Assembly: GCA_022497145.1 (NCBI GenBank)
Contig: MU385998.1
Location: forward strand, 1 to 61,619
From: Rostrohypoxylon terebratum
Lineage: Eukaryota > Ascomycota > Sordariomycetes > Xylariales > Hypoxylaceae
DNA length: 61,619 nt
Direction of reading: 5' to 3'
Position 1 is the stretch's first letter; each line of letters starts with the position of its first letter. Of this stretch, positions 12,101-24,600 are shown in pieces. The notes beneath the pieces were generated by a model. That model had not been told where the DNA came from, made no database searches, and saw nothing but the letters and a program-made list of their open reading frames with translations. The translations under genes and the position numbers were made by a program.

Positions 12101-13929
12101 ATCACCCCGCGCGGGAAGCCGATGGCACTTCAAGATCCATACCCAATCTGCAAATTGCAAATCTGCAAATCCGTCAGCGCCTATCATTCGGCAGTGGGCG
12201 GCAACTCGGCTTAAACTAGAAGGAAGTCTTATCAGCCCTCTTTTAAAATGTTGACCAGATTTGACCACCTAACTCATCTAGCAGGTCAAGCACAGGTGTA
12301 CTATTCGTCAATATATTTGTTGTGGAATGATGTGGAGTTTCACGACATCGGAGTGGTCAGCCCGTGTCGACAACATTCCGGCGGTTCATTTTCATTTTTT
12401 TCAGATTTTTTTTTTTCCTGGTTTGCCGGACCTCGTCTTTTTCATGTTAGGGAGCTATGCATGTAACGCCTTAAGGAACTTCTATATCCGCATGCAAACA
12501 GAATATCCATCCAGAACTTCCCGAACTTCGAGGAACATCGAACCAAACCCGGAGCCTGTCCATTCAATCAATACACGAGAAACACTCCCCGCAATCTTGG
12601 AGAAGATTTCGGATAGTCTTGGAGCTTGCAGCTTGGAGATGGATTATGGATTATGGATCATGGACTATGAACTATGGATAAGATGGATACTATGTGATTC
12701 ATCTGGAAATTGGAATTTCTCCCCGCCTTATCCCGCTTTATACTAAAAATCCTTTTTTGGTCCTTTGTTCGGTTGAGCCTCAATTATGTCAAGTCATTGG
12801 CTGATTCTCACTCCCGCGACCCTACTTCATTGGTAAGTCGGGTCGTGTGCTAACCTTCCGTGCCGAGTATCAATTGATAAGTGTGGGATATCCATTGGGT
12901 ACATACTATGTACACTACGTCACCTGGTAGTGGCATCTAAGTGGCATCAGTGGTGCTGAGGAAGACATCCAAGGTTCTAAGGTTAGGAAGGGGGAAAACA
13001 GCGGCGAAAGGTTCGAACCTAGTCCGCGGTACTTCGAGTGTACACACCGCCCCAAGCCCGCTTCCAAGCCTATCATTGCGTAGCAGCAAAGCAAAAAAAG
13101 AGAAGGGTAGGGATTAACCCATCCGGGTCGCATGGGTCCCCTGCAATTCATTGCCCAAAGGTCCACTACGAACGGACTAGCCTTTGCTAGGATCCCTGAT
13201 CGAACATCACCGTTGTTCGCTAAGAGAGCCTGTCGCTCATGATAAATGTTTTTTTTTATCTTGGAATAGCTTGGAAGTACAAAAACTTTAATGCTGCCAC
13301 TTCTTTCTTCGTCATGTTATAATTCTGACTTGTACCGCAACAACTTATTGAGTTGCACTCAAATTTTCGATTATTTATTTACCATTATTTTTCTTCATCT
13401 TCGATCTTTTCATTTTCCCACATCATTTTTTCTTTCCAATCCGCCATCCCTTCTAATCCCTTGCTGGGCATCAAGATCGGAAACTGATCTGATCTTACCT
13501 GCACTTTCTATTTGCTTGATGCTTCTGCTACCGGCGCACCACCCCTCATGAGCGCCTACTACGCGTAAACAAATGTATGAAGAAAAAAAGTAGAGATTTC
13601 GTTTGAATCTCGCACCTAGCGGCTATCTCGGCTTCTTTTCTCGTCATAGCCCATTGTTTAGCTAGTTTGCCAGTTACTTGGCATGCCATCGTCATCCTGA
13701 ATGCATCTAGATCAGAATATCCTCCCCAGGTCCGTGTCCATAAGTCGGGGAGTCTCGAACCTATCCTCCTCTCTTAGTCTTTCGCTTTCCACTAGGGATC
13801 CGGTATTTGCGCCCTCATCCGATCAACGACCTCCTTGAACCGCGACTGTTTAGTCCCGTTCTTCTTCCATCCCTCCCCTTCCACAGACTCCCGAACCGAG
13901 TTTTGTCCCGCGAGGTTCGGCGATAAACC
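9112..13929. other. 4.8-kb gene-poor region, including the NHA1 leader
   Basis: No gene is supported. It contains A-runs (11569-11585), a run of ATGGATTATGGA-like imperfect repeats (about 12636-12690), and several TAGGTACC-type palindromes. Two opposed frames at 10796-11230 (minus) and 11109-11528 (plus) overlap partly and have low-complexity content without domains. The last 650 bp (13290-13929) are pyrimidine-rich and resemble a long 5' leader of the antiporter gene. A non-coding transcript cannot be excluded. Confidence 0.4.
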
Positions 13930-16900
13930 ATGGCCTGGGATCACCTTTCGATCACCAAACCCCATTTGGTGTATATCATTTTGGGGGGGTTCACTTCGCT
14001 TTTTATGCTTTGTTCTTCCATTATCAAGGAGCGCATGTATATTGGTGAAGCAACGGTTGCTACTCTTTGCGGTGTCATCTTTGGTCCTCATGCTGCCAAT
14101 CTGATCAACCCCGACTCGTGGGGGAATGTTGACGAGACCACCCTCGAATTCTCCCGAATCGTCTTGGTCGTCCAATGCTTTGCCGTCGGAGTTGAATTGC
14201 CAAAATATTATATGGAGAAGCATTGGAAGTCCGTTGTGTTCTTGCTAATCCCCGTCATGACATTTGGTTGGCTGATCACGAGTCTGATCGTTTGGTGGCT
14301 TTTCCCGATACTGTCCTGGCTCGAGAGCTTGGTTGTTGCCGCTTGCGTGACTGCTACGGATCCTGTCCTTGCTTCTTCGGTTGTAGGTAAGGGCAAGTTC
14401 GCGAAGCGAGTACCGAAACATTTGAGAGACGTCCTTTCTGCCGAGTCCGGTTGCAACGATGGCATGGCCTTCCCCTTTATCTATCTCTCCCTCTACCTAC
14501 TCCAGGAGAACCTTGACGCTAAAGAGACAACATACCATTGGCTAGTCTACACAGTCCTCTATGAGTGCATATTCGGTGCCGTTTACGGATTCTTGATCGG
14601 ATATATCGCACGACACGGCATCAAGTACGCTGAAAAACACGACTTGATCGATCGCGAGAGTTTTCTGGTCTTCTACTTTACATTGGCCCTTTTCTGCGCT
14701 GGCTCGGGTAGTATTTTAGGTGTAGACGACTTGTTGGTCGGATTCGCTGCTGGTGTTGGTTTTTCGAATGACGGTTGGTTCAGTGAGAAGACTGAAGAGT
14801 CGCACGTATCTAACGTTATCGACTTACTGCTCAACTTGGCTTATTTCGTTTTCCTCGGCACCATCATCCCATGGGAGCAATACAACAACTACGATATCGG
14901 CCTTTCCGCCTGGAGGCTCACCGTTATGGCCATCTTCGTCATCTTGTTCCGCCGAATACCGATCATGATGGCACTCAAGCCGCTTATTCCCGACATCAAG
15001 ACCTGGCGTGAAGCTCTGTTTGCTGGGCACTTTGGCCCTATTGGTGTAGGTGCGATATTTGTTGCTTTGCTTGCTCGTGCCGAATTGGAAAGCGAGCATA
15101 GTATTCCAGAACCAGAACTCCCAGAGGCTGGCGCTAAATTTTACAACCTTATCATCCTGGTCTGGCCCATCGTCACTTTCATGGTAGTTGCCTCTATATT
15201 GGTTCATGGTTCTTCGGTGGCTGTGTTTACTTTGGGCAAACGTATCAATACTCTAGCGATCACCATGTCCTTCACAACAGCTCCGGAAGATGGACCTGCG
15301 TGGATGACCCGCCTACCACGAATCTCATCGACGTCGCGATCACAAGCACGAACCATGTCTGACACAGACTTCGACGATGCGAAATCGCCAGAGTTTCCGC
15401 CGGGCACTTTACCACCCATTGGCTTACCTGGAAATTTCCTTCGCCGACAACGTGAAGAAGATAACCCAAGCAGGGCAGGAAGCCGTGCTTCATCCTTATC
15501 TGGTCGACGCCGCAGCAGAAAGAAGTGGGATGATGGTATCGGTCCCGGTGGTCCTGTTTCCCAGTCCGCTATCTTTCCCCAACGGAAGAGCACGAGTGAG
15601 ATTACCGAACCTATGTCACCCTCAGAGTCCGTACCGCCCCTGTCTCCACGCCAAGAGAGTCCTAGTTCTCCCTCAGAAGAAATTCGGGAGAAGGATAGCG
15701 AAAAGGATATCGAGAAAACTTTGGATGTCACTAGAGAGCACGAAGCGGAACGCGAGGCAACCCGTGAGCGACCTCGAAGGGGACAGCAACATACAGAAAT
15801 AGAAGTGTATGATGAGGGTGACCACATTGTAATCGAAGACCAAGAAGGGCAGGTACTTGCAGTCCAGGAAACCGGACACCGACCAAATAAGAATCTACAT
15901 GAAGCAAAGGAGAAAGTCAAAGCCGAGGTTCAGAAGCCTGGGTGGACGTACGATTCGCTCAAGAAGACCATTGGAAAGTGGCGCGAAGAGGAGACTCAAA
16001 AGCGCAAAGAAAAGACCAAAACTGAGCGGAAGCATGAGCCGGCTAGGGCATATCAATTCGGCAATACGGTAAGTACTCCAAAAATGCCTGCGATTTCTTG
16101 TATAATTGCTGATATACCATCTCAGATCATTGTCGAGGATCAAGATGGTGAGGTTGTGAGAAAGTACGATTTACCGAACGACAACAAAGACTTCGTTGCG
16201 GCGAGCCTGAAGTACATGGGAATGGGCGGCCTCGTTAAATCTGACAAAGCCGGCCCTGAAGCTGGAGAATCATCTACTGCTCAACCTAGCCGGCCCGAGC
16301 CCCCAACCAGGGCAAGAACCGGTGGATGGCCTGGCTTCAACCGTGGAGGTGCTGCTGAGCAGAGAAGAAAAGACGCTGCTTCTCCCACTAGAAGGTCAGA
16401 GGATGACCGAGGTATTCGATTCACGATCGGTGGCGTTGGGCGGCGTTTGAACAAAGCTGATTTCCTCAACGAGGTGCAAAAGTTGGATGCTAGAACTCGC
16501 CGCGAGGTGGTAGACCAGTCCTCCGCTACTCCGGCAGTCAAGTCGATGGCGAAGGAAGGAGGCGAAACGAGCACAGCTCACGTTGGACAACCTCCGATGC
16601 ATCCCCACATCAGCGTAACACAAGCAAGCACGAGCACAAGGGACTCGAGCAAATCTCCCACCCGTCCGGAACCGACCCGGGGACGTAGCACAACAGTTAG
16701 CGCGGAGGCGCCATCCGACGCACCCGAGACCGCAGCCGAGAGACGTCGTAGACTAGCTGCCTTTGCTAGCGTACACGACGATAACGACACGGGGGAGACG
16801 CCAGCAGAGAGGCGGAGGAGAGAGGCGGCGCTAGGTGTGGATAGCGGCGCGGCGGATGATAGCGACAGCGACGATGATGATACCCCTAGAGTACCACCCG

Positions 16901-16947
16901 CAAGGCGTGGGATCCGGTTCGCGGACGCCCCGCCCAATAAGGGTTAG
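13930..16947 (+). CDS. NHA1: Plasma-membrane Na+/H+ (K+/H+) antiporter, NHA1/SOD2 family
   Basis: Exports Na+ or K+ in exchange for protons at the plasma membrane. The N-terminal transport domain (about residues 10-430) has 11-12 hydrophobic segments. It carries TATDPVLASSVVG at 141-153 and ESGCNDG at 172-178, whose Asn176-Asp177 pair is the ion-binding ND motif of this family. The long cytosolic tail (about 440-986) is Ser/Pro/Glu/Arg-rich, with a conserved patch around YDEGDHIVIEDQEG, as in fungal Nha1 proteins. A 57-nt intron at 16069-16125 (GTAAGT to CTCAG) is a multiple of three and has no stop. Removing it fuses FGNT to IIVEDQDGEV and gives 986 residues instead of 1005. The ATG at 13930 is the first in frame and starts at the conserved MAWDHLSITKPH. 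Confidence 0.94.
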   Translation: MAWDHLSITKPHLVYIILGGFTSLFMLCSSIIKERMYIGEATVATLCGVIFGPHAANLINPDSWGNVDETTLEFSRIVLVVQCFAVGVELPKYYMEKHWKSVVFLLIPVMTFGWLITSLIVWWLFPILSWLESLVVAACVTATDPVLASSVVGKGKFAKRVPKHLRDVLSAESGCNDGMAFPFIYLSLYLLQENLDAKETTYHWLVYTVLYECIFGAVYGFLIGYIARHGIKYAEKHDLIDRESFLVFYFTLALFCAGSGSILGVDDLLVGFAAGVGFSNDGWFSEKTEESHVSNVIDLLLNLAYFVFLGTIIPWEQYNNYDIGLSAWRLTVMAIFVILFRRIPIMMALKPLIPDIKTWREALFAGHFGPIGVGAIFVALLARAELESEHSIPEPELPEAGAKFYNLIILVWPIVTFMVVASILVHGSSVAVFTLGKRINTLAITMSFTTAPEDGPAWMTRLPRISSTSRSQARTMSDTDFDDAKSPEFPPGTLPPIGLPGNFLRRQREEDNPSRAGSRASSLSGRRRSRKKWDDGIGPGGPVSQSAIFPQRKSTSEITEPMSPSESVPPLSPRQESPSSPSEEIREKDSEKDIEKTLDVTREHEAEREATRERPRRGQQHTEIEVYDEGDHIVIEDQEGQVLAVQETGHRPNKNLHEAKEKVKAEVQKPGWTYDSLKKTIGKWREEETQKRKEKTKTERKHEPARAYQFGNTVSTPKMPAISCIIADIPSQIIVEDQDGEVVRKYDLPNDNKDFVAASLKYMGMGGLVKSDKAGPEAGESSTAQPSRPEPPTRARTGGWPGFNRGGAAEQRRKDAASPTRRSEDDRGIRFTIGGVGRRLNKADFLNEVQKLDARTRREVVDQSSATPAVKSMAKEGGETSTAHVGQPPMHPHISVTQASTSTRDSSKSPTRPEPTRGRSTTVSAEAPSDAPETAAERRRRLAAFASVHDDNDTGETPAERRRREAALGVDSGAADDSDSDDDDTPRVPPARRGIRFADAPPNKG
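16069..16125 (+). other. In-frame 57-nt intron of NHA1
   Basis: GTAAGT donor and CATCTCAG acceptor with an internal TTGCTGAT branch-like site. The length is divisible by three and stop-free, so simple translation hides it. Its 19 residues interrupt a conserved acidic patch, which is why I call it an intron. Confidence 0.75.
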
Positions 16948-18143
16948 TTAGGCTCGTGCCTTACGTGCATAAATTATTTGTACGAGCGAAAATCAGGTTT
17001 TGCGTTTTCCATATTTTCTGCTTTCTTATTTCATTAGGTATGATAAGACATACAACTACGGTTCTTCATGGCCCGGAACGAGAGTGGACGATGATGAGTG
17101 TGGGGACGATGAAATCTGTACGCACGAGGCACGTAGAGAGTCAACAATCTCTTTCCTGCGTATCTTGATGTTGTGCGGTATTGGCGACAGTGTTATGTTA
17201 GTATTAGATGCGTAGTGGGCTCCCGGGCATGACGACGTATATATGAGGAGTTTGGATATATATTCTTAGGTTACGACAGTAAGACTTAATGTTAGTAGTA
17301 TATTTATACATATATACATATATCTAGACTGCATTGCTTGATCGAATAACCGTTTCTGTGTTGAGATGATGATAATACCAACCCGGGAGATTTGATAGCA
17401 GGACTATCCCAGGGGAGACATGACGTCATAAGCGCAATTGAGGGATTGATCACGATATCCGACTTCCAAGGTTGTTTTGTTTTGTTCCATATCCATCTAC
17501 ATCTTATTGTACGTGCCAACATAGGTACCTGGGCAGTTAGTTATATATGCAATGTACCGTGCATGTTAAGGAAGGATGAATAATGTGCATCAATGATAGG
17601 TGTCGTAGTTTGTCTAAATGTTGGCTGTGGGAAGGCGTGCCTACCTATCTATCTACATAGTATCGTACCTTCTTTGATTCTAAATTTTCACCTAAAGATG
17701 GTTTAAGCACCTGCGTCTCTAATTTTAGGACGTGAACAAATTTCTCTATGTTGTAGGTTAGGTGTTCTAGGTGCACGAAAGTTATCGATGCAGCATTGAA
17801 CCTTCATTCTTATAAAAACAGTTTCGCCTAAGAATTGCGTTAACGATTCTGGTACTCCATCACTTAATCTTCTAGAAAGTCTACTCCTCTCCCTAACTAC
17901 CCCACACTCCAATTCCTGCACAGTTAATCTTGGCGACCGTTTGCGTAGTGCCAGGAGCCGCCCAGGATTGGACCAATCAAATCGATCAAACCTTTTTCTC
18001 TAGCCAAGATGTCTCTGAACTTGGATCCACAAGAAGATTTTGAAGAATTTCAACTATCTCGAGCTCCGCCTAATACTCCCGCATTGCGACCAACTCTCAA
18101 CGATAATTCTGATCAAATCCTTCATTTCACACTACCTAGCGCA
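16948..18143. other. Intergenic between NHA1 and TOM22
   Basis: 3' flank of NHA1 with AT-rich TATATA stretches (17236-17320), then the TOM22 promoter and leader. An in-frame upstream ATG for TOM22 occurs at 18009. Other frames are short and unconvincing. Confidence 0.4.
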
Positions 18144-18851
18144 ATGGTTCAGCTCACAGAGGTCGTCGATGAGCATTTCCAGGAGAGTCAGCCTGGCCCT
18201 GAGGAGAATGACGAGGATTACACAGATACTGGTACGTCACGAGCGCATTCTAAAATATCGATTTTTTTTTCATATATCCCACCTTCGACCTTCGTGGAAT
18301 TTTCGTATTAGATTGAATTAAAATGGTTGTCGCAATATCTGTCGCATAATTTAGCCTCTTTACAATTTACAAATGGAAGTAGCTAACATTTAATAATTTG
18401 TCTAGATTCTGAAATTTCGAACGAGTCTGATTACGATCCTTTGAACGAGACGTTTGCCGAGCGCCTTTATGCTCTCCGTGACATCATTCCCCCTCAAACC
18501 CGAACCGCCATATCGAACAAGATCACCGCCACCACAGATGCCATATCTAGCGTCCTCTCCTTTAGCGGCAAGAGTCTCTGGATCCTCGGAACGTCTGCGC
18601 TGATCGTCGGCGTACCATGGGCCCTCGCCTGGGCTGAAGAGCAGCAGGTGATCGAGATGGAGAAAGAGATGAAGATGCGTGAAATGGGTGGTGATGTAAG
18701 TCCCCATATCGCATTTGAACTACTGTGAAACTAGGACATTGCGGTTGCTGATACACATTGATAGATCCTCACCGGCGGCACCAACGGCGAATCCTCAACG
18801 GCACAACAACTGAGCGCTGCGCTCGCGAAGGACGCTAAGCCCGCTCTATAG
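18144..18851 (+). CDS. TOM22: Mitochondrial outer-membrane import receptor subunit TOM22
   Basis: Central receptor and organiser of the TOM complex. It takes presequences from Tom20 and passes them to the Tom40 pore. Exons are 18144-18231, 18406-18695 and 18765-18851, giving 154 residues with matching phases. The start MVQLTEVVDEHF is the conserved fungal N-terminus. An acidic cytosolic domain follows (NDEDYTDTDSEISNESDYD), then the ETFAERLYALRDIIPP segment, a single transmembrane helix with its conserved Pro (ILGTSALIVGVPWALAWAEE), and a short intermembrane-space tail. The length equals that I recall for Neurospora TOM22. An ATG 45 codons upstream (18009) is in frame, but its extension is not typical of the family, so the downstream start was chosen. 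Confidence 0.95.
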
Positions 18852-19726
18852 AGCGGAGCATCTCCTCGACGGGCTTGCCTCTTCCGCGAGTACGCAGTGC
18901 GGCTCAGGGGCCCAAGAGAAGATTATATGCGCCGCTTCCATCGATCGGAACCGCCTGACGAACCCTACCACTACTTCCGTCGACCGCCTTCTCCGGGCGG
19001 CTGCTAGTCCTTCCAAGGCACGATGCGCTCGGCTTTTTTTTCTTCTATGATTTCGCGGACGAGGGGGAAATAAAAATCTAGAAACTCTCTCTACTCTGTC
19101 GCGACGGCTCTACGGATATATGTGTCTCTGCGTCTGTTTTTTCCCGGGGCTGTCTTGTGTATGATAATTTGGCTGGCGTCGCGAACATTTGTGACATATG
19201 GGACACGAGGTTGCATTGTGTCGGCGTAGTCCCGGCCATACGGATAAAATTCCGAATTGATAATTTTTCTGATGATCTGTTTGGTTTGTTGTTACATGTT
19301 GTGTTTGTGACACTGGTTTTCATGCTACTTGATCTTACAGGTAGGAAGCTGACTCCTTTTCTAGCTTACCCATTAACACAGCAGGAAAGCAGGTGTATGC
19401 CTTTCGCAATACAATGCAATACAATCCACCCTCCTTAAAAAAGACGCCATCCCAGATACGTGGTCTTCCCAAATCCACGACAACCGATAATATGATTCTA
19501 TTAACAAATCAGACAATTTCCCATGTGGAGGTTTCCGATCACGGCCTGGGTTCTCACGAAGGGCGTCTGCCAAGCGCCCTAACTATTTGGTATAACTAGG
19601 GCTCGGGTTTTCCGATCTTCACGCTAGGCCACACGGAAAAGCCGACTTCAGTATAAACGATTGTGCTCACAACCATCTTTTACATTAGAGAGCCGATAAG
19701 TATCAACAGTGTCTACAATTTGAGCT
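18852..19726. other. Intergenic between TOM22 and the second MCT-like permease
   Basis: 3' flank of TOM22 and upstream region of the permease. Only short overlapping frames on both strands, none with recognisable content. Confidence 0.4.
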
Positions 19727-21250
19727 ATGGAGTTCCAGGAACGTGTGTCAGCTGAAGAGTCGAACCTGGAATTAGTCGCGATCGGTCAAGTGGAAGAAGA
19801 CCAGCATCCCAACGCTGCCCATGCCTACCCTCCAGATCGCGGTAGACATGCCTGGCTCTTCCTCTGGGTTGGGTGCTTTTTGATGATTGCCTTGACATGG
19901 GGTTTCCCTTCCTCATATGGTGTCTTCCAGAGTTACTATTCGACTCACCCGCCCTTCTCCGATCATCGTGAAGGGTTGCCAACGGTTGGCACTACTGCGT
20001 TAGTAGGTGGAGACATTTTCTGCCCGGCATGTAATTCGATGTTGACTTTGGGTGTCGCTTTTAGGGGATATTATACTTGACATCGCCTCCGTCATTTATC
20101 ATTCTGCAACGATATCAGTCGTACCGACGGCCGGCTCTCATTGCTGGGTCGGTTGTCATATGCCTAGCTATACTTGCGTCTGCATTTGCTACTAAAGTCT
20201 GGCATCTAGTCCTAACGCAAGGTGTTCTATACGGACTGGGTGCCAGCGTTGTAAATACGGTGACTATCCAGTTTCTAAATGAGTGGTTCATCGAGCGCAA
20301 GGGGCTTGCCTTCGGCATCCAAGAGGCGGGTGCCGGCATGGGCGGGGTAGTAATTCCGTACGTGAACATGTTCGAGCCGTTAAAGACTGTGGCTGACAGG
20401 ATCGGATAGCGTTCTCATGACGTGGGGGCTCGAAAAGTATGGGCATCGCAACATGTTGATAGCCTGGTTTGTCGCTATTGCAGTCCTGTCTCTACCGTCG
20501 ATTTACTTCCTGCGAGAGCGTGTGAGACCAAGGACCACTAGTGCTTCTGAGATTGGTGCCTTCGGCTTCGTTGCCACGCCCCTTTTCTTGCTTCTTCAAG
20601 CGGGCAATGTCTTCCAAGCCTTGGGCAATTTTCTGCCTGGTATTCATCTTCCATGTATGAGGTATTTAGCTGCAGATCTTGGCTTTTGATGGCTGACATG
20701 AAGTTTAGCATTTGCCTTGAATTTTGGTGCTTCGCCACTAGCTGCGGCAGGCATGCTGTCACTATACAATGTCGCTTCAGTGATAGGCGCCATCGGTACT
20801 GGGTACCTAGTTGACCGCTACCACGTCTCGGTGACACTATTTCTCCTATCGCTAGGAGCTGCCGTAGCAGTCTTCTTTGCCTGGGGGTTCGCGGCCAACT
20901 TCGCCACCCTGTGTGCCTTTGCTTTTCTGTACGGCATGTTTGCAGGGGGTTGGAGCTCCACGTTTGTTGGGATAGGACTTGAGATACAGAAACGCAGCCC
21001 CCACGCTGACCTAGGACTACTATGGGGATTTGCGGCGGCTGCGAGAGGCATTGGAAGTATTGCGAGCGGACCTATCAGCGAACGCTTGATCGCCGAGAGG
21101 GCTGGCAAGACGTACTGGTGGCCTAAGAGTTACGGTACGGATTATGGCGTTTTAATCCTGTTTAACGGGATCATGTTAGCTTTAGGGGGTGTCGGCTGTG
21201 CAGCTCGCGTGTGCGAGATCTTGAGGGTCGGCCATCGACATAATGAGTGA
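19727..21250 (+). CDS. MFS transporter, monocarboxylate-permease-like
   Basis: Twelve-helix MFS carrier of the MCT-like fungal group. Exons are 19727-20002, 20065-20357, 20410-20654 and 20709-21250, giving 451 residues. Introns use GTAGGT, GTACGT and GTATGA donors and all phases agree. The joins restore family-typical text such as GTTALGILYLTSPP and LPSFALNFGASPLAAA. The first segment (PPDRGRHAWLFLWVGCF) replaces the D-G-G-x-G-W signature seen in the other copy. GLAFGIQEAGAGMGG and GLLWGFAAAARGIGSIASGP mark the conserved loops of each half. The C-terminus is short and charged. The gene looks intact; the substrate is unknown. It is only distantly similar to the permease at 2867-4259, so the two are not a recent duplication. 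Confidence 0.85.
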
Positions 21251-21641
21251 TGTACCTAATGAATACCTACTGCCTACTGGTAGGTAGGTACCTAGACGAA
21301 ATCTCTTCAGGGACCTATCCGGTGGGAATAAACCAAGTCCGAGTCCATTACAGCGTAACTTCACCAATTGTAGGCACCTACGTAGTATCCAGGCTGACGC
21401 CACGCTGATACGTCTAGGCGGGATGAGCGGGCAATGACATGATTGGACGTACTCGCTCGCGATCACACACAGCTTTTCACAGTCAATCTGCTGTTTTGTT
21501 TTTCATGGTCATGATCTATTTCATATACAATCAAGATCAGGTAAGACACTATGGCCTTATAGTATCTTTAAACTTGGACAGTACCTAGTATCACCTCCTT
21601 TTCATGTCCTATCAAGGGGGGCCTCCCTGGCTGGCCGTACA
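21251..21641. other. Intergenic upstream of the first NLR
   Basis: Contains a GGTAGGTAGGTACCTAG palindrome-rich run at about 21281-21297. No gene seen. Confidence 0.4.
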
Positions 21642-24600
21642 ATGGATCCCTTCTCGGCGATAGGGCTTGCGGGTAATATTATTGCATTTCTCGACTTCGG
21701 TTACAAATTGCTATCCAAATCGAAGGATATATACAAATCCACTACAGGCACTACGACTCTCAACAATGAACTTCTTTCGGAAACACGGCAGCTTCAAGGC
21801 ATTACAGAAGGGCTTCAGATGCCTGGCCTTGCTGGACTATCAGACCAGGAATTGGCACTCAAACAACTCGCTGCGGAATGCAGCACCGTCTCGTCTGATC
21901 TTGCGCGTCTCATTGATGATTTGAAGGCCAAGAATCCTAACTCCAAGAGAGAAAGTCTTCGTGCTGCATTTCGAGATTGGAAAAAGAAAGACAAGAAAGA
22001 TGAGTTACGATCACGACTCGATCGTTGCCGGGACCAGTTAAATCTGCAGATCGTGACATTGATGAGGTGAGATTGCCAGTTCTCATTGACCTGAACTCAA
22101 ACTTACGGTTGTGATAGAGCGGAATCACTGGATCGATTAAATAAACTTGTAGTTTACGGGCAAGCAAGTAGCATTGAGCTACAATCGCTTGTAAGAAATG
22201 TTGAAACACTACAAGCAAATTGCAACGTTTCGTGTCTCAATCCCGAGGCTCTTGGTCAGATTCGATCAATCCTTGGGCTTACTGAAGAAGCTGTGCTGAA
22301 AATCAGACAGGCTCGAATCTTAAATGGACTGCGTTTCGAACTAATGAACGAGAGATACGAGGAGATCGTGGACGCGCACGAGAAAACATTTCGATGGATT
22401 CTCAACGACGAGCCAGAAGAAGATGATCAAATCTCAGAGCGTGGGGAGACTGAGACTGAGACTGAAAGCACTGAAGAGTCCCTGAGTGGCAGTGGTAATG
22501 ATAGCAACGACGAGAACGAGAATGACGAATTTCCTCAAGAAAACGGAAGTGTTGAGAATAGTCGAGACTACGATGGCACGAATTCTACTCTCTCGGGCTG
22601 TGGGTCGATAGATGATGATTCAAGTTTTGAATGGTCTTCACAAATCTTGCAACCACTTAGAGATGGCAACTCCGAAGTTGAATCGGACTTGTTGTCCGAA
22701 GAAAAATCAAACTCTCCATTAAGCGACGGGGAACAACCTCAGTCCGAAGGGCAATCGCCAGAGCTTATCGATGAAGCCATGATTGAATCTCGCGACCGAT
22801 TTATCGCTTGGCTGAAGCAAGGTGACGGAATATTTCATATTATAGGCAAGCCTGGCTCTGGAAAGTCAACACTCATGAAATACATTTGCCGGCAGCCTAT
22901 TACTGAGAAATACCTACAAGCTTGGGCCGGCGACTCGGAGCTCGTTATAGGAAAGTTTTTTTTCTGGCGACCGGGATCAGCTCTTCAAAAAACCTTCAAG
23001 GGACTGATCCGTGGACTTCTCTATTGCATTTTATCGAAATCTCCAGAATTGATTTCCAAAGCATTTCCGGAGCACTGGCATGCTTCGATGCATCAGGAAA
23101 ATATCCATATCGAACATCACGAATGCCAAAAGGGTTTTGAGGCCCTCCTATCCCCCAACGCCACCACTCCTAAGAAATATCGGTTCGTCCTTTTCATTGA
23201 TGGTCTGGACGAATTCGGGGGAGACCACGCGAATCTGATCAGAAATTTATTCTCCTGGATAAGCAATACCCATGTTAAAATTTGCGTTTCAAGTCGCGAA
23301 TGGGCTATCTTCCAGGAACGATTTCGAGACTGCCCTAAGATTTGGCTCCATGAACTAACGCATCGGGACATTCGGCGTATGGTCCAGGATCGAGTCCGTG
23401 AGATGGACTTGCATTGTCTGCTTGGTTCTAAAGATACTGCAATTTCAGACCACGCGGAAACTCTGGAAAATGAAATCTGCAGAGGGTCTGATGGCGTGTT
23501 CTTGTGGGTGGCCATTGTTCTTCGGCACATTGAGAATGGTCTTGCGAATGGCGACCAGATGGAAGATCTCATAAATGTTGTGAGAAGTTTTCCAACAGAA
23601 CTAGAGCCTTGTAAGTCTCTCAAAAATTATCACGACTACAGAGTCCATATTACCTATTCCACAAAAAGTGCTATCTCATCTCCTGAAATATTCCGTCGTC
23701 GGGAGTCCCTCTTGTCACACACGCGGTGCTTACTCTCTATTGCTGTAGTGATGTATCAACTCATAAGCTCGATACCAAGTGCAAACAAAAAACTGGCTTA
23801 CGCGACCTTGTCGTTCGCTTTGAATTCTCAAAAATATAATACCGCTAGACTGCGTTTAATGCAGTTGGCTTTGCTAGAGGAATATACCAAAGATAGGGAC
23901 TTCGCCATGAAAATACCTATCCACAGTTTGGACTTGCCTGCAAGACAAGAAAGGGCAAGAAAACGAATATACGGCATTTGTAAAGGTTTTCTTGAGCTGC
24001 ATTATGTCGCTAGTTCAACAAAGCCAATAGTGATTTCGATTACTCGCTTATTCGGCAATCTTGTTTTTTTCACACATCGGTCTGTTGTGGAGTTTCTTGA
24101 GGGTCAAAAATTCCAGGAAATAGCTCAGAATGAGTTGCAAGGCTTTGATCCACACGATGCCGATATCCAGATCTATCTGGGTTTATTGCGATATTTGAAA
24201 TTGCCGAGATTCTATTTTGTCCCCAAATTTGCATGTCAAGACAGACTTGGGCTTCCATCAATGGAATCACGCTCTTTTCATTGGACGTGGGCGATAGCAA
24301 GCGCCCCTACCCCATCCTTCAGTGTCGATTTAAGCCGGAGGATCGGGCTGCATACCAAACTGTCTCTACGAGACGGCCCAGAGAGAGTTATATGTTTCTT
24401 AGATGACGTTCGACGTACAATCGCCGACTTACATCTAAGCACCGATAAACTCTTCATGGGGATGTGCCATGCACGTGCTGAGTTACTGCGTTGTCCACTG
24501 GATGATCTCCCTTTCTTCCTTTCCACAACTATGGGATTTCTAGAGTACGTAAGTCGCCCATGTCGCGTGAGCTCTGAGGCGTTGGTCGGTTGTATCAACA

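Noticed and set aside
13010..13030. GGTTCGAACC resembling a tRNA T-loop
   Set aside because: No flanking acceptor or anticodon arms could be folded on either strand; the motif is simply palindromic.
15204..15920. 238-codon minus-strand frame opposite the NHA1 tail
   Set aside because: Ser/Arg-rich mirror of the low-complexity cytosolic tail; no start context or domain.
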